Origin: Pannonibacter anstelovis
Lineage (GTDB): Bacteria > Pseudomonadota > Alphaproteobacteria > Rhizobiales > Stappiaceae
Length of the DNA: 64,000 bases
Direction of reading: 5' to 3'
Assembly: GCF_036881715.1 (NCBI RefSeq)
Contig: NZ_JBAKBF010000014.1
Span: forward strand, 62,001-126,000
Shown here: positions 7,133 through 15,304 of the stretch, one piece after another
How the letters are laid out: each line of letters starts with the position of its first letter
Position numbering within the stretch: position 1 is the first letter of the stretch
Translations under genes and position numbers: made by a program
Notes under the pieces: generated by a model
Told to the model about the DNA's origin: nothing
The model's database searches: none
Seen by the model: only the letters and a program-made list of their open reading frames with translations

Positions 7133-7158
7133 GACGCCACCAACTACGCCACGTGACA
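7133..7158 (-). promoter_or_regulatory. Putative ECF-type promoter, reb copy C
   Basis: Minus strand: TGTCAC, 16 bases, CGTC, with the CGTC 57 bases before the start at 7075. The GGTGGCGTC block around the -10 is shared with the copy A promoter. Confidence 0.7.
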
Positions 7159-7201
7159 GATTTCATGAAATTAAAGCACATACGAAAAATAAAAAAACAA
7201 A

Positions 7202-7226
7202 GCCTTCGCGACTTAATCGCGAAGGC
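7202..7226 (-). terminator. Strong intrinsic terminator of the 9.9-7.3 kb operon
   Basis: A perfect 10-bp stem (GCCTTCGCGA with TCGCGAAGGC) with a 5-base loop is followed on the minus strand by TTTGTTTTTTTA. It lies about 30 bases after the stop of the gene at 7255. Confidence 0.93.
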
Positions 7227-7254
7227 AAAAGTTCTTAATGATACTTATATTCAA

Positions 7255-8154
7255 TCAGCGCGACGAACCGGTGAGATGCTGCTTCATCTGTTCAATCTGA
7301 TACTGAAGCCCCTGCCGTACGGTCGGATTTGACAGTCCGGCCTTCTGGGTCGCCAGATTGTGGCCGATCTGCTCCATGACGCTCAGGGCCTTCACCGCAT
7401 CTTGTGGCAGCTTGACCAGTTCCTCGTTGTCTGCCAGCAATTTAGCCAGCGTCTCCTGCTCGCCCTGAATGGAGCTTGAGAGGTTTTTCGCCGCGTCGCG
7501 GGCACTTGTCAGCACCTTGACGGCAACAGCAAGCCCCTCTTCATAGGCCTTATCTGCGGCTTTCTTGCGCTGCCCTGCCTCGATACCGGCGGCCAGCACC
7601 TTCGGCAAGGCCTGCGTTACCTGGGCATAGCCCGACTGCAGGGCGGCCACCTTCAGATGCTCGATGAGCAACTGGCGCAGCAGCTGCGCCCCTGTGGCAG
7701 TACCGCTGGAGACAGCGCCCTTGCCATCTCCCCCGCCCCCGGCAAGATCGCGAGCGAACTCACCGGTTGCTGCCGCCTCCGGCTGGCCGGACGCCCCAGC
7801 GGCGGCTTCATCTCCACCCCGCCCTGTTGTGCCCCGGCCCTCGCCGCGACCCGCATCGCGCCCCTCGCCCCGGGCACTGCCTGCGTCCGCGCCAGGAGCT
7901 GCGGCGGCCGCCGCTGTCATCACCGGCACAGCCACCTCCGGAACAGGCACCTCCGGAACGGGCACTTCCGGCACGCTCACCTTGGGAACGTCCAGCTGGG
8001 GTGCAGGAACGGACGGAACCTGCCCTGCGCTTTCAGTGCCAGGCTGGTGGCCAGAGGGGTGTACGGAAGGTGGGGTGCCGGACTGGGCGCCCGGCTGCGG
8101 GGATGCCGGTGCAGCCTTGGGCTCAACTCCGGTGCCGGTCTCTACGTCCGTCAT
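7255..8154 (-). CDS. Unrecognised protein of the R-body operon with VPEVP repeats and helical C-terminus
   Basis: This 299-residue protein of no recognised family has no signal peptide. Residues ~1-150 are low complexity: Pro, Gln and Ala rich, then tandem pentapeptides (VPEVPVPEVPVPEVAVP), then an Ala/Gly/Arg-rich stretch. Residues ~165-299 look largely alpha-helical (LLRQLLIEHLKVAALQSGYA; SSIQGEQETLAKLLADNEEL). ATG 8154 has AAGGAGAG about 5 bases upstream. Its start overlaps the previous gene by 32 bases, implying translational coupling. It is the last gene of an operon that begins with a reb gene, so an accessory role in R-body assembly, anchoring or control is plausible but only inferred. 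Confidence 0.75.
   Translation of the reverse strand: MTDVETGTGVEPKAAPASPQPGAQSGTPPSVHPSGHQPGTESAGQVPSVPAPQLDVPKVSVPEVPVPEVPVPEVAVPVMTAAAAAAPGADAGSARGEGRDAGRGEGRGTTGRGGDEAAAGASGQPEAAATGEFARDLAGGGGDGKGAVSSGTATGAQLLRQLLIEHLKVAALQSGYAQVTQALPKVLAAGIEAGQRKKAADKAYEEGLAVAVKVLTSARDAAKNLSSSIQGEQETLAKLLADNEELVKLPQDAVKALSVMEQIGHNLATQKAGLSNPTVRQGLQYQIEQMKQHLTGSSR
7928..7987 (-). repeat. Four 15-bp tandem units encoding the VPEVP-type repeat
   Basis: Units start at 7928, 7943, 7958 and 7973. They are imperfect in the outer copies but keep the reading frame and encode the PEVPV pentapeptide ladder. Unit number could change by slippage without breaking the frame. Confidence 0.8.
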
Positions 8155-8551
8155 TTTCGCTCTCCTTACGGGTCTTGGCCGAACGGCCGGTGCTGCGCAT
8201 GGACTGGCTGATGAAGGCAAGCGCGTCACGCATCAGGCTGTCGGAGCTGCTGTCCGGGACAGGGGCAGAGCACGAAGCTCTCCCGTTCCCATCAACGTCG
8301 AACACGGCTGCCATTTCGCAAGTGGTGACGGTTGTCACGTCTCCGGTGCTGGACAACTGCAACAGCTCACCCGCCTGCCCCAGCGCCGTGCGCGCCCAGG
8401 ACAACTGCGTGATGACCTGAGGATAGACGCTAAAGAGCGTGCTCTCCCCCGGCGCACCGCAGGACTGGCCAATCTCTTCGGCCCAGTTTTCGAGGAAGCA
8501 CTGGATCAGCACCTCAAGATCGCGGCACAAGCCATCCGTACTCAGTTCCAT
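8123..8551 (-). CDS. Unrecognised small protein of the R-body operon
   Basis: This 142-residue protein has no recognised domain. ATG 8551 is preceded by GGAAGG at 7 bases, giving MELSTDGLCRDLEVLIQCFL; an in-frame ATG at 8596 lacks comparable support. The first ~80 residues look helical, followed by TGDVTTVTTCEMAAVFDVDG, a Ser-rich linker, a short helical segment and a very basic tail (KTRKESENDGRRDRHRS). Its 3' end overlaps the start of the next gene by 32 bases. It is predicted to be cytoplasmic. The operon position suggests an R-body-associated function, but no activity can be assigned. Confidence 0.72.
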   Translation of the reverse strand: MELSTDGLCRDLEVLIQCFLENWAEEIGQSCGAPGESTLFSVYPQVITQLSWARTALGQAGELLQLSSTGDVTTVTTCEMAAVFDVDGNGRASCSAPVPDSSSDSLMRDALAFISQSMRSTGRSAKTRKESENDGRRDRHRS

Positions 8552-8640
8552 GACACACCTTCCCAACAGCCGGAGCTGATCCGGCCTCTGCGGCACGCTT
8601 CCCGTGCCTGTTCTTCAGGATTTCAACAGCCAGCAGGCCT

Positions 8641-9561
8641 TCAGGACACGGCCGTCTTCAGATCACCGATCACCGTGGAGGCCGAGGTTCCAGCAGTGGT
8701 GCTTACACTGCCGTAGACAGCAACGGCGGCCTGCACCATGGCCTGGATTTCCGCCATCAGCGGCACGGCAATCAGTTCACCTGCCGGCCCTTGCGCTGCC
8801 TTCTTGATGGCGACTGCCTGTCCGGCCACCGCAATCTGCATGATGGCATTCATGTAGCTTTCGGCATCCTGCACCGCGATGGCGGTCGTCTGGCCGACGC
8901 TCATCTCCGGCGGCGTGATGACCATGGCGGGCGCATTCGCCAGATTCTGATAGTTGGTGAAGTTCACCGCCTGCACGATCTGCTTGTTCAGCGCCGAAGT
9001 GTCAGGCGGTGTCGCACCCACAGGGGCAGTCGGATCTCCAGGCATTCTTTTCTCCTTTGACAGGTCTTTCTCAAGCTGCGGGGCAAAGGCCGCCTCAAGG
9101 TTCACCGGCCTGCCGTTGACAAGGCGCCCGTTCGCCGGACGCAGCGTCTGTGGCGGCACATCAATCCGCCGGTGCGGGCCTGCGTTAACGTTAACAGCCC
9201 CTTGCAAGCGCCCGGGCGGCTTTCGGTCAGCCGCGCTTGCAGGCTGTGCCGTCACCTTGGAACTTGTTGAGGCCTGCGGCGCGCGCTGGCCCTGCACACT
9301 CTCTGAGGCCAGATGTGGCGGCGGTCCGTCAGCAGGAGCCGCAACCCCTTGCAGAGCTCCTGATGGCGCCTGCACTGTGACGTTAGTCTCCGCCGCTGCA
9401 GGCACCTTGGGCTGAGTGCTCCTGCTCAAGGCCTCATCGCCGTGTTGCCAGTCGGACAGCCAGCCATCCAGCCAGGCACTCTGCCTGCCGTGTTCGCCGG
9501 CCCGCTTCACCGCAGCGGCAGCAGACTGACGCAGACGTTCCAGGATCGGCTTCATCGCCAT
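8641..9561 (-). CDS. Long protein with Reb-like C-terminal half and an internal in-frame start
   Basis: The 306-residue frame starts at ATG 9561 (GGGAG 7 bases upstream). Residues 1-172 are low complexity (Ala, Pro and Gln rich) after a short basic helix. Residues 173-306 resemble a Reb protein: IVQAVNFTNYQNLANAPAMVI parallels the ITDAVTQSNVKV...SPAVAI hallmark, followed by a helical Ala/Gln-rich stretch (MNAIMQIAVAGQAVAIKKAA). An internal in-frame ATG at 9045 has a near-perfect AAAGGAG exactly 6 bases upstream and begins MPGDPTAP, similar to the MADPTT start of the Reb proteins. It would give a 134-residue Reb-sized product. The gene may make two products or be an in-frame fusion of two genes. 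Confidence 0.7.
   Translation of the reverse strand: MAMKPILERLRQSAAAAVKRAGEHGRQSAWLDGWLSDWQHGDEALSRSTQPKVPAAAETNVTVQAPSGALQGVAAPADGPPPHLASESVQGQRAPQASTSSKVTAQPASAADRKPPGRLQGAVNVNAGPHRRIDVPPQTLRPANGRLVNGRPVNLEAAFAPQLEKDLSKEKRMPGDPTAPVGATPPDTSALNKQIVQAVNFTNYQNLANAPAMVITPPEMSVGQTTAIAVQDAESYMNAIMQIAVAGQAVAIKKAAQGPAGELIAVPLMAEIQAMVQAAVAVYGSVSTTAGTSASTVIGDLKTAVS
9043..9058 (-). promoter_or_regulatory. Internal ribosome-binding site and start codon
   Basis: AAAGGAG (9052-9058) with a 6-base spacer before ATG 9043-9045, in frame inside the 8641-9561 gene. By sequence it is stronger than the site before the outer start. Confidence 0.7.
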
Positions 9562-9646
9562 GGCACAGCTCCCTCATCGCGCGCCCGTCAGTAAGCAGCG
9601 CCTCTGGGTACATCAGGACGGAATGGAAGAACCCGCTGCCCTGATC

Positions 9647-9874
9647 CTACTGGCCCACTTCCATGATCAGCTGCACCGCCTTGGAGACGACCGCCGTCAT
9701 GACCTGGTTCAAAGCCTGCTGGCTGTGAACCGCATTCTGGATCGACAGGCCCGTCGCATGGCTGCTGACCTGATAGAGGCTCGCGATGGCCTGAGAGGGC
9801 GCTTCGGCGACCACCTTCACATTGGTCTGGGTGACCGCATCGGTGATCTGGGAATTTACAAGCTGATCGGCCAT
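9647..9874 (-). CDS. rebB: Short RebB-family R-body protein (copy D)
   Basis: This 75-residue RebB-family protein, MADQLVNSQITDAVTQTNV followed by EAPSQAIASLYQ and IQNAVHSQQALNQVM, has the clearest family hallmark but lacks the ~30-residue C-terminal tail of the copies at 5-7 kb. ATG 9874 has AGGAACAGGAA upstream. It is the first gene of a probable operon with the genes at 8641, 8123 and 7255, behind the promoter motif at 9917-9942. A predicted R-body subunit; the short form may play a different part from the long copies. Confidence 0.9.
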   Translation of the reverse strand: MADQLVNSQITDAVTQTNVKVVAEAPSQAIASLYQVSSHATGLSIQNAVHSQQALNQVMTAVVSKAVQLIMEVGQ

Positions 9875-9916
9875 TTCCTGTTCCTGTTCGGTTTGCGATG
9901 ACCCGACATAAATCTG

Positions 9917-9942
9917 GACGCGTCAGGCTTTCGTCCGTGAGG
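9917..9942 (-). promoter_or_regulatory. Putative ECF-type promoter of the reb D operon
   Basis: Minus strand: CCTCAC, 16 bases, CGTC, with the CGTC 42 bases before the start at 9874. The upstream half lies inside the last codons of the sigma-factor gene. Confidence 0.68.
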
Positions 9943-10534
9943 GCCGCGAGGGAGCGGTTTTTGCGGTCCGCTCCTGCGGCTGGTTCCAGTGGTCCTGCCC
10001 GGTTTCACCAAGGGCTGCCCTCAGCGTCAGGCGCAAGGTCTGCACCCGCTTGCGGGCCAAAGCCTCGGAAATTCCCAGCACATCGGCGATGTCCCGGTAG
10101 CTCTGTTCCTCGCAGAAGCGCAATTCGAAGATCCGGCGGTGCTCCGCAGACAGGGAGTTCATGACCGCCATCACCCGCCGCAGGATTTCCTGCTGCCACA
10201 GCAGATGCTCCTGCGAGGGGCGCACATCGGCAAAGCCCGTGTCGTTGTCCTCGTAGATGTCAGCCGAGAAATCCCGCACCTGACGCTCCGAGTTCTTGCG
10301 GCGCAACCTGCTGATGTACTCGTTCTTGAGCGCAAAGAGCAGGAAGGCACGCGGCTCACGGATATGGGTCTCTGCACGCTCCACGTGTGACACCGCCTTG
10401 ATCAGGGTGGAGGACAGCAGATCCTCCGCCTCCTCCCTGTCCCCTTTTGTCAGGCGCAAAGCCCGGCGCCGCAGAACAGGCGCGTCATCGATCCAGCTGG
10501 TCCACAATCCGTTTGCAGGCAAAACACTCGTCAT
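9923..10534 (-). CDS. ECF-type RNA polymerase sigma factor
   Basis: This 203-residue sigma-70-family factor of ECF size has region 2 at residues ~20-90 (RALRLTKGDREEAEDLLSST, then FLLFALKNEYISRLRRKN) and region 4 at ~130-180 (LSAEHRRIFELRFCEEQSYR, then DIADVLGISEALARKRV). A basic, Pro/Ser-rich tail of ~25 residues follows. ATG 10534 is chosen over an in-frame GTG at 10657 because the GTG has no ribosome-binding site and its extension would cover the predicted promoter at 10606-10631. No anti-sigma gene is adjacent. Its position at the head of the reb cluster, and the same motif before its own gene and before the reb genes, suggest it directs R-body expression. Confidence 0.88.
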   Translation of the reverse strand: MTSVLPANGLWTSWIDDAPVLRRRALRLTKGDREEAEDLLSSTLIKAVSHVERAETHIREPRAFLLFALKNEYISRLRRKNSERQVRDFSADIYEDNDTGFADVRPSQEHLLWQQEILRRVMAVMNSLSAEHRRIFELRFCEEQSYRDIADVLGISEALARKRVQTLRLTLRAALGETGQDHWNQPQERTAKTAPSRPSRTKA

Positions 10535-10605
10535 TGCGCGTTTCCCGGTTTCAACTACGAAAGTCTTCGACGCAGACCCTCTCACCCTGTGGGCTTGCCA
10601 GGATA

Positions 10606-10631
10606 GACGCAGAAGAAATTCCTTCGTGACA
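10606..10631 (-). promoter_or_regulatory. Putative autoregulatory ECF promoter of the sigma gene
   Basis: Minus strand: TGTCAC, 16 bases, CGTC, 71 bases before ATG 10534. Both halves fit the motif found upstream of the reb genes, with the same spacing, suggesting positive autoregulation. Confidence 0.7.
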
Positions 10632-10920
10632 ACCTTAGCGGGATTTTTTATAGCCACAAACTAATAATTTAATACTTTGTTAAGCATGATATTGCTGCGT
10701 ATTAGAATTTTAATCTTGAATTCAGCAAAACGTCTTTGAGCAGGCAGGAAAACGGAATCAGCCTGAACGCCTTGCACGCATAAGATGAAGTGCGAGAATG
10801 CACCGCACATGCAACCCTGAATACGCAAAGCTGCGGAGGGCATAAAGCCCCTCCTCAGGCGTCAGATCTTTGCAACCAAATACAACCGAGGATTTAATTC
10901 ACAGCTGCGGGCAAAAATTA
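10632..10920. other. AT-rich intergenic region upstream of the sigma gene
   Basis: About 290 bases with no supportable gene. The part nearest the sigma gene (10640-10740) is clearly AT-rich compared with its surroundings. A possible housekeeping promoter on the minus strand is TTGCTG (10723-10728), 16 bases, TCTAAT (10701-10706), which could give basal sigma expression. Short open frames here lack ribosome-binding sites and family features. Confidence 0.4.
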
Positions 10921-10948
10921 CGCCCGGCCAGGCGGGCCTGACCGGGCG
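10921..10948 (-). terminator. Intrinsic terminator of the secreted-protein gene
   Basis: A long GC-rich hairpin (CGCCCGG with CCGGGCG, extended inward by CAGG/CCTG) is followed on the minus strand by TAATTTTTG. It lies about 30 bases past the stop at 10979. Confidence 0.88.
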
Positions 10949-10978
10949 CAAAGGCCGGCTTTTCGAAATGCGGTTGCC

Positions 10979-11962
10979 TTACCAGCGGCTCTCGCAGACG
11001 CAGGACGGCACGTCATCATGACGCACGGTGATCTTCACGCCCTCCAGATAAGGCAGCGCGGCCTCGAGGGTCATCGGCTCCAGCGCAGCCAGGGGCGCGA
11101 AATCCAGTGCCGAAACACCCTTTGCCGAGCTGACATTCACGTGCAACAACCCGGATGGATGCGGAACGGAGGCAATGATGGAGGCCAATGCCTTGCGGCT
11201 TTCCTGATCCACTAGCTGATCCGGCAGGCTTTCAACCTGCCCGGCGAGCAGCTGCTTTGCAGCCGCAACGGCATTCTCGGGCGTATCCCCGTAGGCTGGA
11301 TAAAGGAATGCGATCCAGACGGCTGACATGGATTCAAAGAAGCCGCCATTCTCAAGCTTGAGATCGAGCTCGTGCAGCCGGATCTGCGCAGCCTTGTCCA
11401 TCTGCGCAGGCACGGCCAACAGTCCGGGAAGGTCAAAGTCCCCAAGCCGCGCCGCTGCTCGCATCCGTGTGCCGCTGCCCATGTCGATTTCAAACCTGTT
11501 CAGCGCCAGTTCCTTGCGCTCCGGGTCCAGCTCATAGTCGAGATGAACGCTGCCGCGGCTTCTCTCCCCAATCAGCCGCATCTGATAGATAGACTCCGGC
11601 ATGCCCTCGAACATCGGGATGTTGCGCGCGCCGGTCATCTCCAGCACGAGCTTCTGCGGCGCGATTTCCCGCCCGCCAGCGCCCCAATGCGCGGTCCAGG
11701 CCACCTCGTCTGCCTCGAACGTGTAGGTAACCATCCCTTCGGTCAAAGGCAGGGAAACATCCCGCAGAATGCAGCGGCCATTCTCCTCCACCGGCGTCAT
11801 CGCCGAAAGCGCCGCACCGGCGCGCTCAGTCGCGGCCTTTTCGAGAACGGAAGCGGCATAGGCAACATCTGCGGCGCAGCCGGTCTCGGCCGCCTGAGAG
11901 CTTGCAGCAGCAGAAACAAAGCCCGCAAGGATCAGGGCGCCAGTGGCGAATAGCGATTTCAT
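10979..11962 (-). CDS. Secreted protein of unknown function
   Basis: This 327-residue protein has a clear Sec signal (MKSLFATGALILAGFVSAAA, cleavage probably near ASSQAAE). The mature part has no family I recognise; it alternates beta-prone and helical segments and has two cysteines close together at the C-terminus (SCVCESRW), which may form a disulphide. ATG 11962 has GGTGGAG upstream. It is monocistronic, with its own terminator at 10921. Likely periplasmic. Whether it is linked to the neighbouring R-body locus is unknown; the separate transcription unit argues against it. Confidence 0.78.
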   Translation of the reverse strand: MKSLFATGALILAGFVSAAASSQAAETGCAADVAYAASVLEKAATERAGAALSAMTPVEENGRCILRDVSLPLTEGMVTYTFEADEVAWTAHWGAGGREIAPQKLVLEMTGARNIPMFEGMPESIYQMRLIGERSRGSVHLDYELDPERKELALNRFEIDMGSGTRMRAAARLGDFDLPGLLAVPAQMDKAAQIRLHELDLKLENGGFFESMSAVWIAFLYPAYGDTPENAVAAAKQLLAGQVESLPDQLVDQESRKALASIIASVPHPSGLLHVNVSSAKGVSALDFAPLAALEPMTLEAALPYLEGVKITVRHDDVPSCVCESRW

Positions 11963-12148
11963 GGAAACTCCACCTGCGTGTCATCAGAATCGAATGCCGG
12001 AAAGCTCCGGCCTGCCCGGACAATGCACAACCCTGCCCTGCGGATCCGTGATCTGCATCGCATTTTTTACGGATGGAAAAAAGAGAAGAGAATTAGAAAA
12101 CCAACCGCACAGCGGCCAGACTTTCATAAAATTTTCAAGGGAAGGAGA

Positions 12149-12224
12149 TGGTGGGTGCACAAGGATTCGAACCTTGGACCGTCTGATTAAGAGTCAGATG
12201 CTCTACCAACTGAGCTATACACCC
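12149..12224 (-). tRNA. tRNA-Lys (anticodon CUU)
   Basis: A full cloverleaf is visible on the minus strand. The acceptor stem is GGGTGTA with TGCACCC (one G-T pair), the D-loop is TAGCTCAGTTGGTAGAGCA, the anticodon stem-loop CTGACTCTTAATCAG has anticodon CTT, and the T-arm loop is GTTCGAATC. Discriminator A and an encoded CCA follow at 12149-12152. Length is 76 with CCA. Confidence 0.97.
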
Positions 12225-12579
12225 ATCTCGTCGCGGCGGCGTCAGCGCCTGTCCGCTTCGGATGAGCGGCTTATACCCAGCACCTCCCGGACATGCAAGA
12301 GGGTTCGATGAAGTTTTTGTGGCGCCTGTGTAAAACTTTTCAGAAGCCGTCAAGACCCGCAGAAATCCGCCATTTCGAGAGACACCCACCCCCTCCCCGC
12401 AACTTTCGGCAACACAAACGGGCTTTTGCGAAATAATCAGAATTTCCGCTTGACCAACCCTCGGCACCAATACTAGTGTGCAGCGCAACTGCAGCAGCTG
12501 CCGAAGGTGGCCTGCGGGACTGGAACTTGTCATGACCGGCCTTTACAGCAAGACCGGCAGTCAGAAAGCGGGACGCCCG
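12225..12579. other. Intergenic region between tRNA-Lys and the ilvB leader
   Basis: About 355 bases hold the tRNA promoter (minus strand, not clearly resolved) and the ilvB promoter region. A weak promoter candidate for ilvB is TTGACC (12450-12455), 15 bases, TACTAG (12471-12476); the spacing is short. An in-frame ATG at 12532 could extend the ilvB leader peptide by 16 residues. Confidence 0.4.
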
Positions 12580-12642
12580 ATGGCGAAGCAGATTTTCGCA
12601 GCTTCTCAGCTGCTTCTGGTAGTAGGAACGCGCGCGGCCTGA
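12580..12642 (+). CDS. ilvB leader peptide (attenuation)
   Basis: This 20-codon reading frame encodes MAKQIFAASQLLLVVGTRAA. The run LLLVV, with an Ile six residues before it, is the hallmark of a branched-chain amino-acid leader peptide. It ends 38 bases before a T-tailed terminator hairpin and about 140 bases before ilvB. When charged Leu or Val tRNA is scarce, ribosome stalling in LLLVV would favour an antiterminator and ilvBH transcription; this mechanism is known for ilv operons and is inferred here. An in-frame ATG at 12532 is an alternative start. Confidence 0.8.
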   Translation: MAKQIFAASQLLLVVGTRAA

Positions 12643-12701
12643 ACGGTAGACCCGTTCGGAACAGGCTGGCGCGCAGCAAGGGCTCCTCGGGAGCCCTTTT
12701 T
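12634..12701 (+). promoter_or_regulatory. ilvB transcription attenuator
   Basis: The terminator is GGGCTCC (12680-12686), TCG, GGAGCCC (12690-12696) and TTTTT (12697-12701), lying upstream of ilvB. Before it are competing stems: GAACGG/CCGTTC (12641-12658), and a larger pairing of the GCGCGGCCTG region, which overlaps the leader stop, with CAGGCTGGCGCGC. A terminator upstream of the structural genes, plus a Leu/Val-rich leader, is the standard attenuator layout. Confidence 0.82.
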
Positions 12702-12782
12702 CGTTCCAGCCCTCCGGACACACTTCAAACACGGCAAGATCAAGAGATTTCGGATCAAGAAGCCAAGGCAAGGAAGCAGACG

Positions 12783-14558
<1,776 letters not shown>

Positions 14559-14572
14559 GGCAAGGAACCGTC

Positions 14573-15145
14573 ATGAACGCACAGAACGTCAACGCCCCTT
14601 CCGCCTATTTCATGGCCGAAGTCAGCGACAAGATCGAATCCCACACCCTATCCATCCTGGTGGACAACGAGCCGGGTGTGCTGGCCCGCGTCATCGGCCT
14701 GTTCTCGGGCCGTGGCTACAACATCGACAGCCTCACCGTTTCGGAAACCGAACATGAGGCGCATCTGTCGCGCATCACCATCGTCACCACCGGCACGCCG
14801 ATGGTGATCGAGCAGATCCGCCACCAGCTGGACCGGCTGGTGCCGGTGCACCGGGTCATCGACCTCACCGTGCAGGCGCGCCTTGGCACCAATGACAAGC
14901 CGCTGGAACGGGAACTGGCGCTGGTGAAGGTGGCAGGCCATGGCGAAAAGCGTCTGGAGGCCCTGCGCCTTGCCGATGCCTTCCGCGCCACGGTGATCGA
15001 CGCAACGACGGATCATTTCGTCTTCGAGATCACGGGCCGCACCTCCAAGATCGAGCAGTTCATCACCATCATGAAGCCGCTGGGCCTCGTTGAAGTCTCC
15101 CGCACCGGCGTCGCCGCCGTCCAGCGCGGCGCCGAAGGGCTGTAA
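14573..15145 (+). CDS. ilvH: Acetolactate synthase, small (regulatory) subunit
   Basis: This 190-residue regulatory subunit binds valine through its N-terminal ACT domain (residues ~24-95: HTLSILVDNEPGVLARVIGL, then FSGRGYNIDSLTVSETE) and activates the catalytic subunit. The C-terminal half (KVAGHGEKRLEALRLADAFR...VFEITGRTSKIEQFI) is also typical. ATG 14573 follows AAGGAACC. It is cotranscribed with ilvB and followed by a strong terminator at 15211. Also called ilvN in some species. Confidence 0.96.
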   Translation: MNAQNVNAPSAYFMAEVSDKIESHTLSILVDNEPGVLARVIGLFSGRGYNIDSLTVSETEHEAHLSRITIVTTGTPMVIEQIRHQLDRLVPVHRVIDLTVQARLGTNDKPLERELALVKVAGHGEKRLEALRLADAFRATVIDATTDHFVFEITGRTSKIEQFITIMKPLGLVEVSRTGVAAVQRGAEGL

Positions 15146-15210
15146 GCTTCACTCGAAAGGCCCTGTCGAACACCGCAAGGCCATAGACGCACGCGCCGCA
15201 ACGCAATATA

Positions 15211-15240
15211 CGGTCACCGGCTCCGGCCGGTGACCGTTTT
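15211..15240 (+). terminator. Intrinsic terminator of ilvBH
   Basis: A perfect 10-bp stem CGGTCACCGG / CCGGTGACCG with a 6-base loop is followed by TTTT. Confidence 0.93.
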
Positions 15241-15304
15241 CCGTTCCGGCCCGCCCCTCTCGGATTGCTGACCGCAAGGTCCCACAAGGAAGGCTTAGAA
15301 GCCC

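Noticed and set aside
7657..8716. Long plus-strand open frames opposite the R-body operon genes
   Set aside because: GC-rich DNA opens antisense frames. These have low-complexity translations, no ribosome-binding sites, and conflict with the minus-strand genes, promoter and terminator.
9541..9640. A further ECF promoter copy before the 9561 gene
   Set aside because: A CGTC is present on the minus strand, but no TCAC lies 16 bases upstream; the gene is better read as part of the operon starting at 9874.
10535..10657. Longer sigma factor starting at GTG 10657
   Set aside because: There is no ribosome-binding site, the added residues are not sigma-like, and the extension covers the predicted autoregulatory promoter.
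10661..10843. 60-codon open frame in the AT-rich gap
   Set aside because: It has no ribosome-binding site and no recognisable features; the region is better explained as promoter DNA.
12507..12782. 92-codon N-terminal extension of ilvB
   Set aside because: It reads through the leader peptide region and attenuator; the family start and ribosome-binding site are at 12783.
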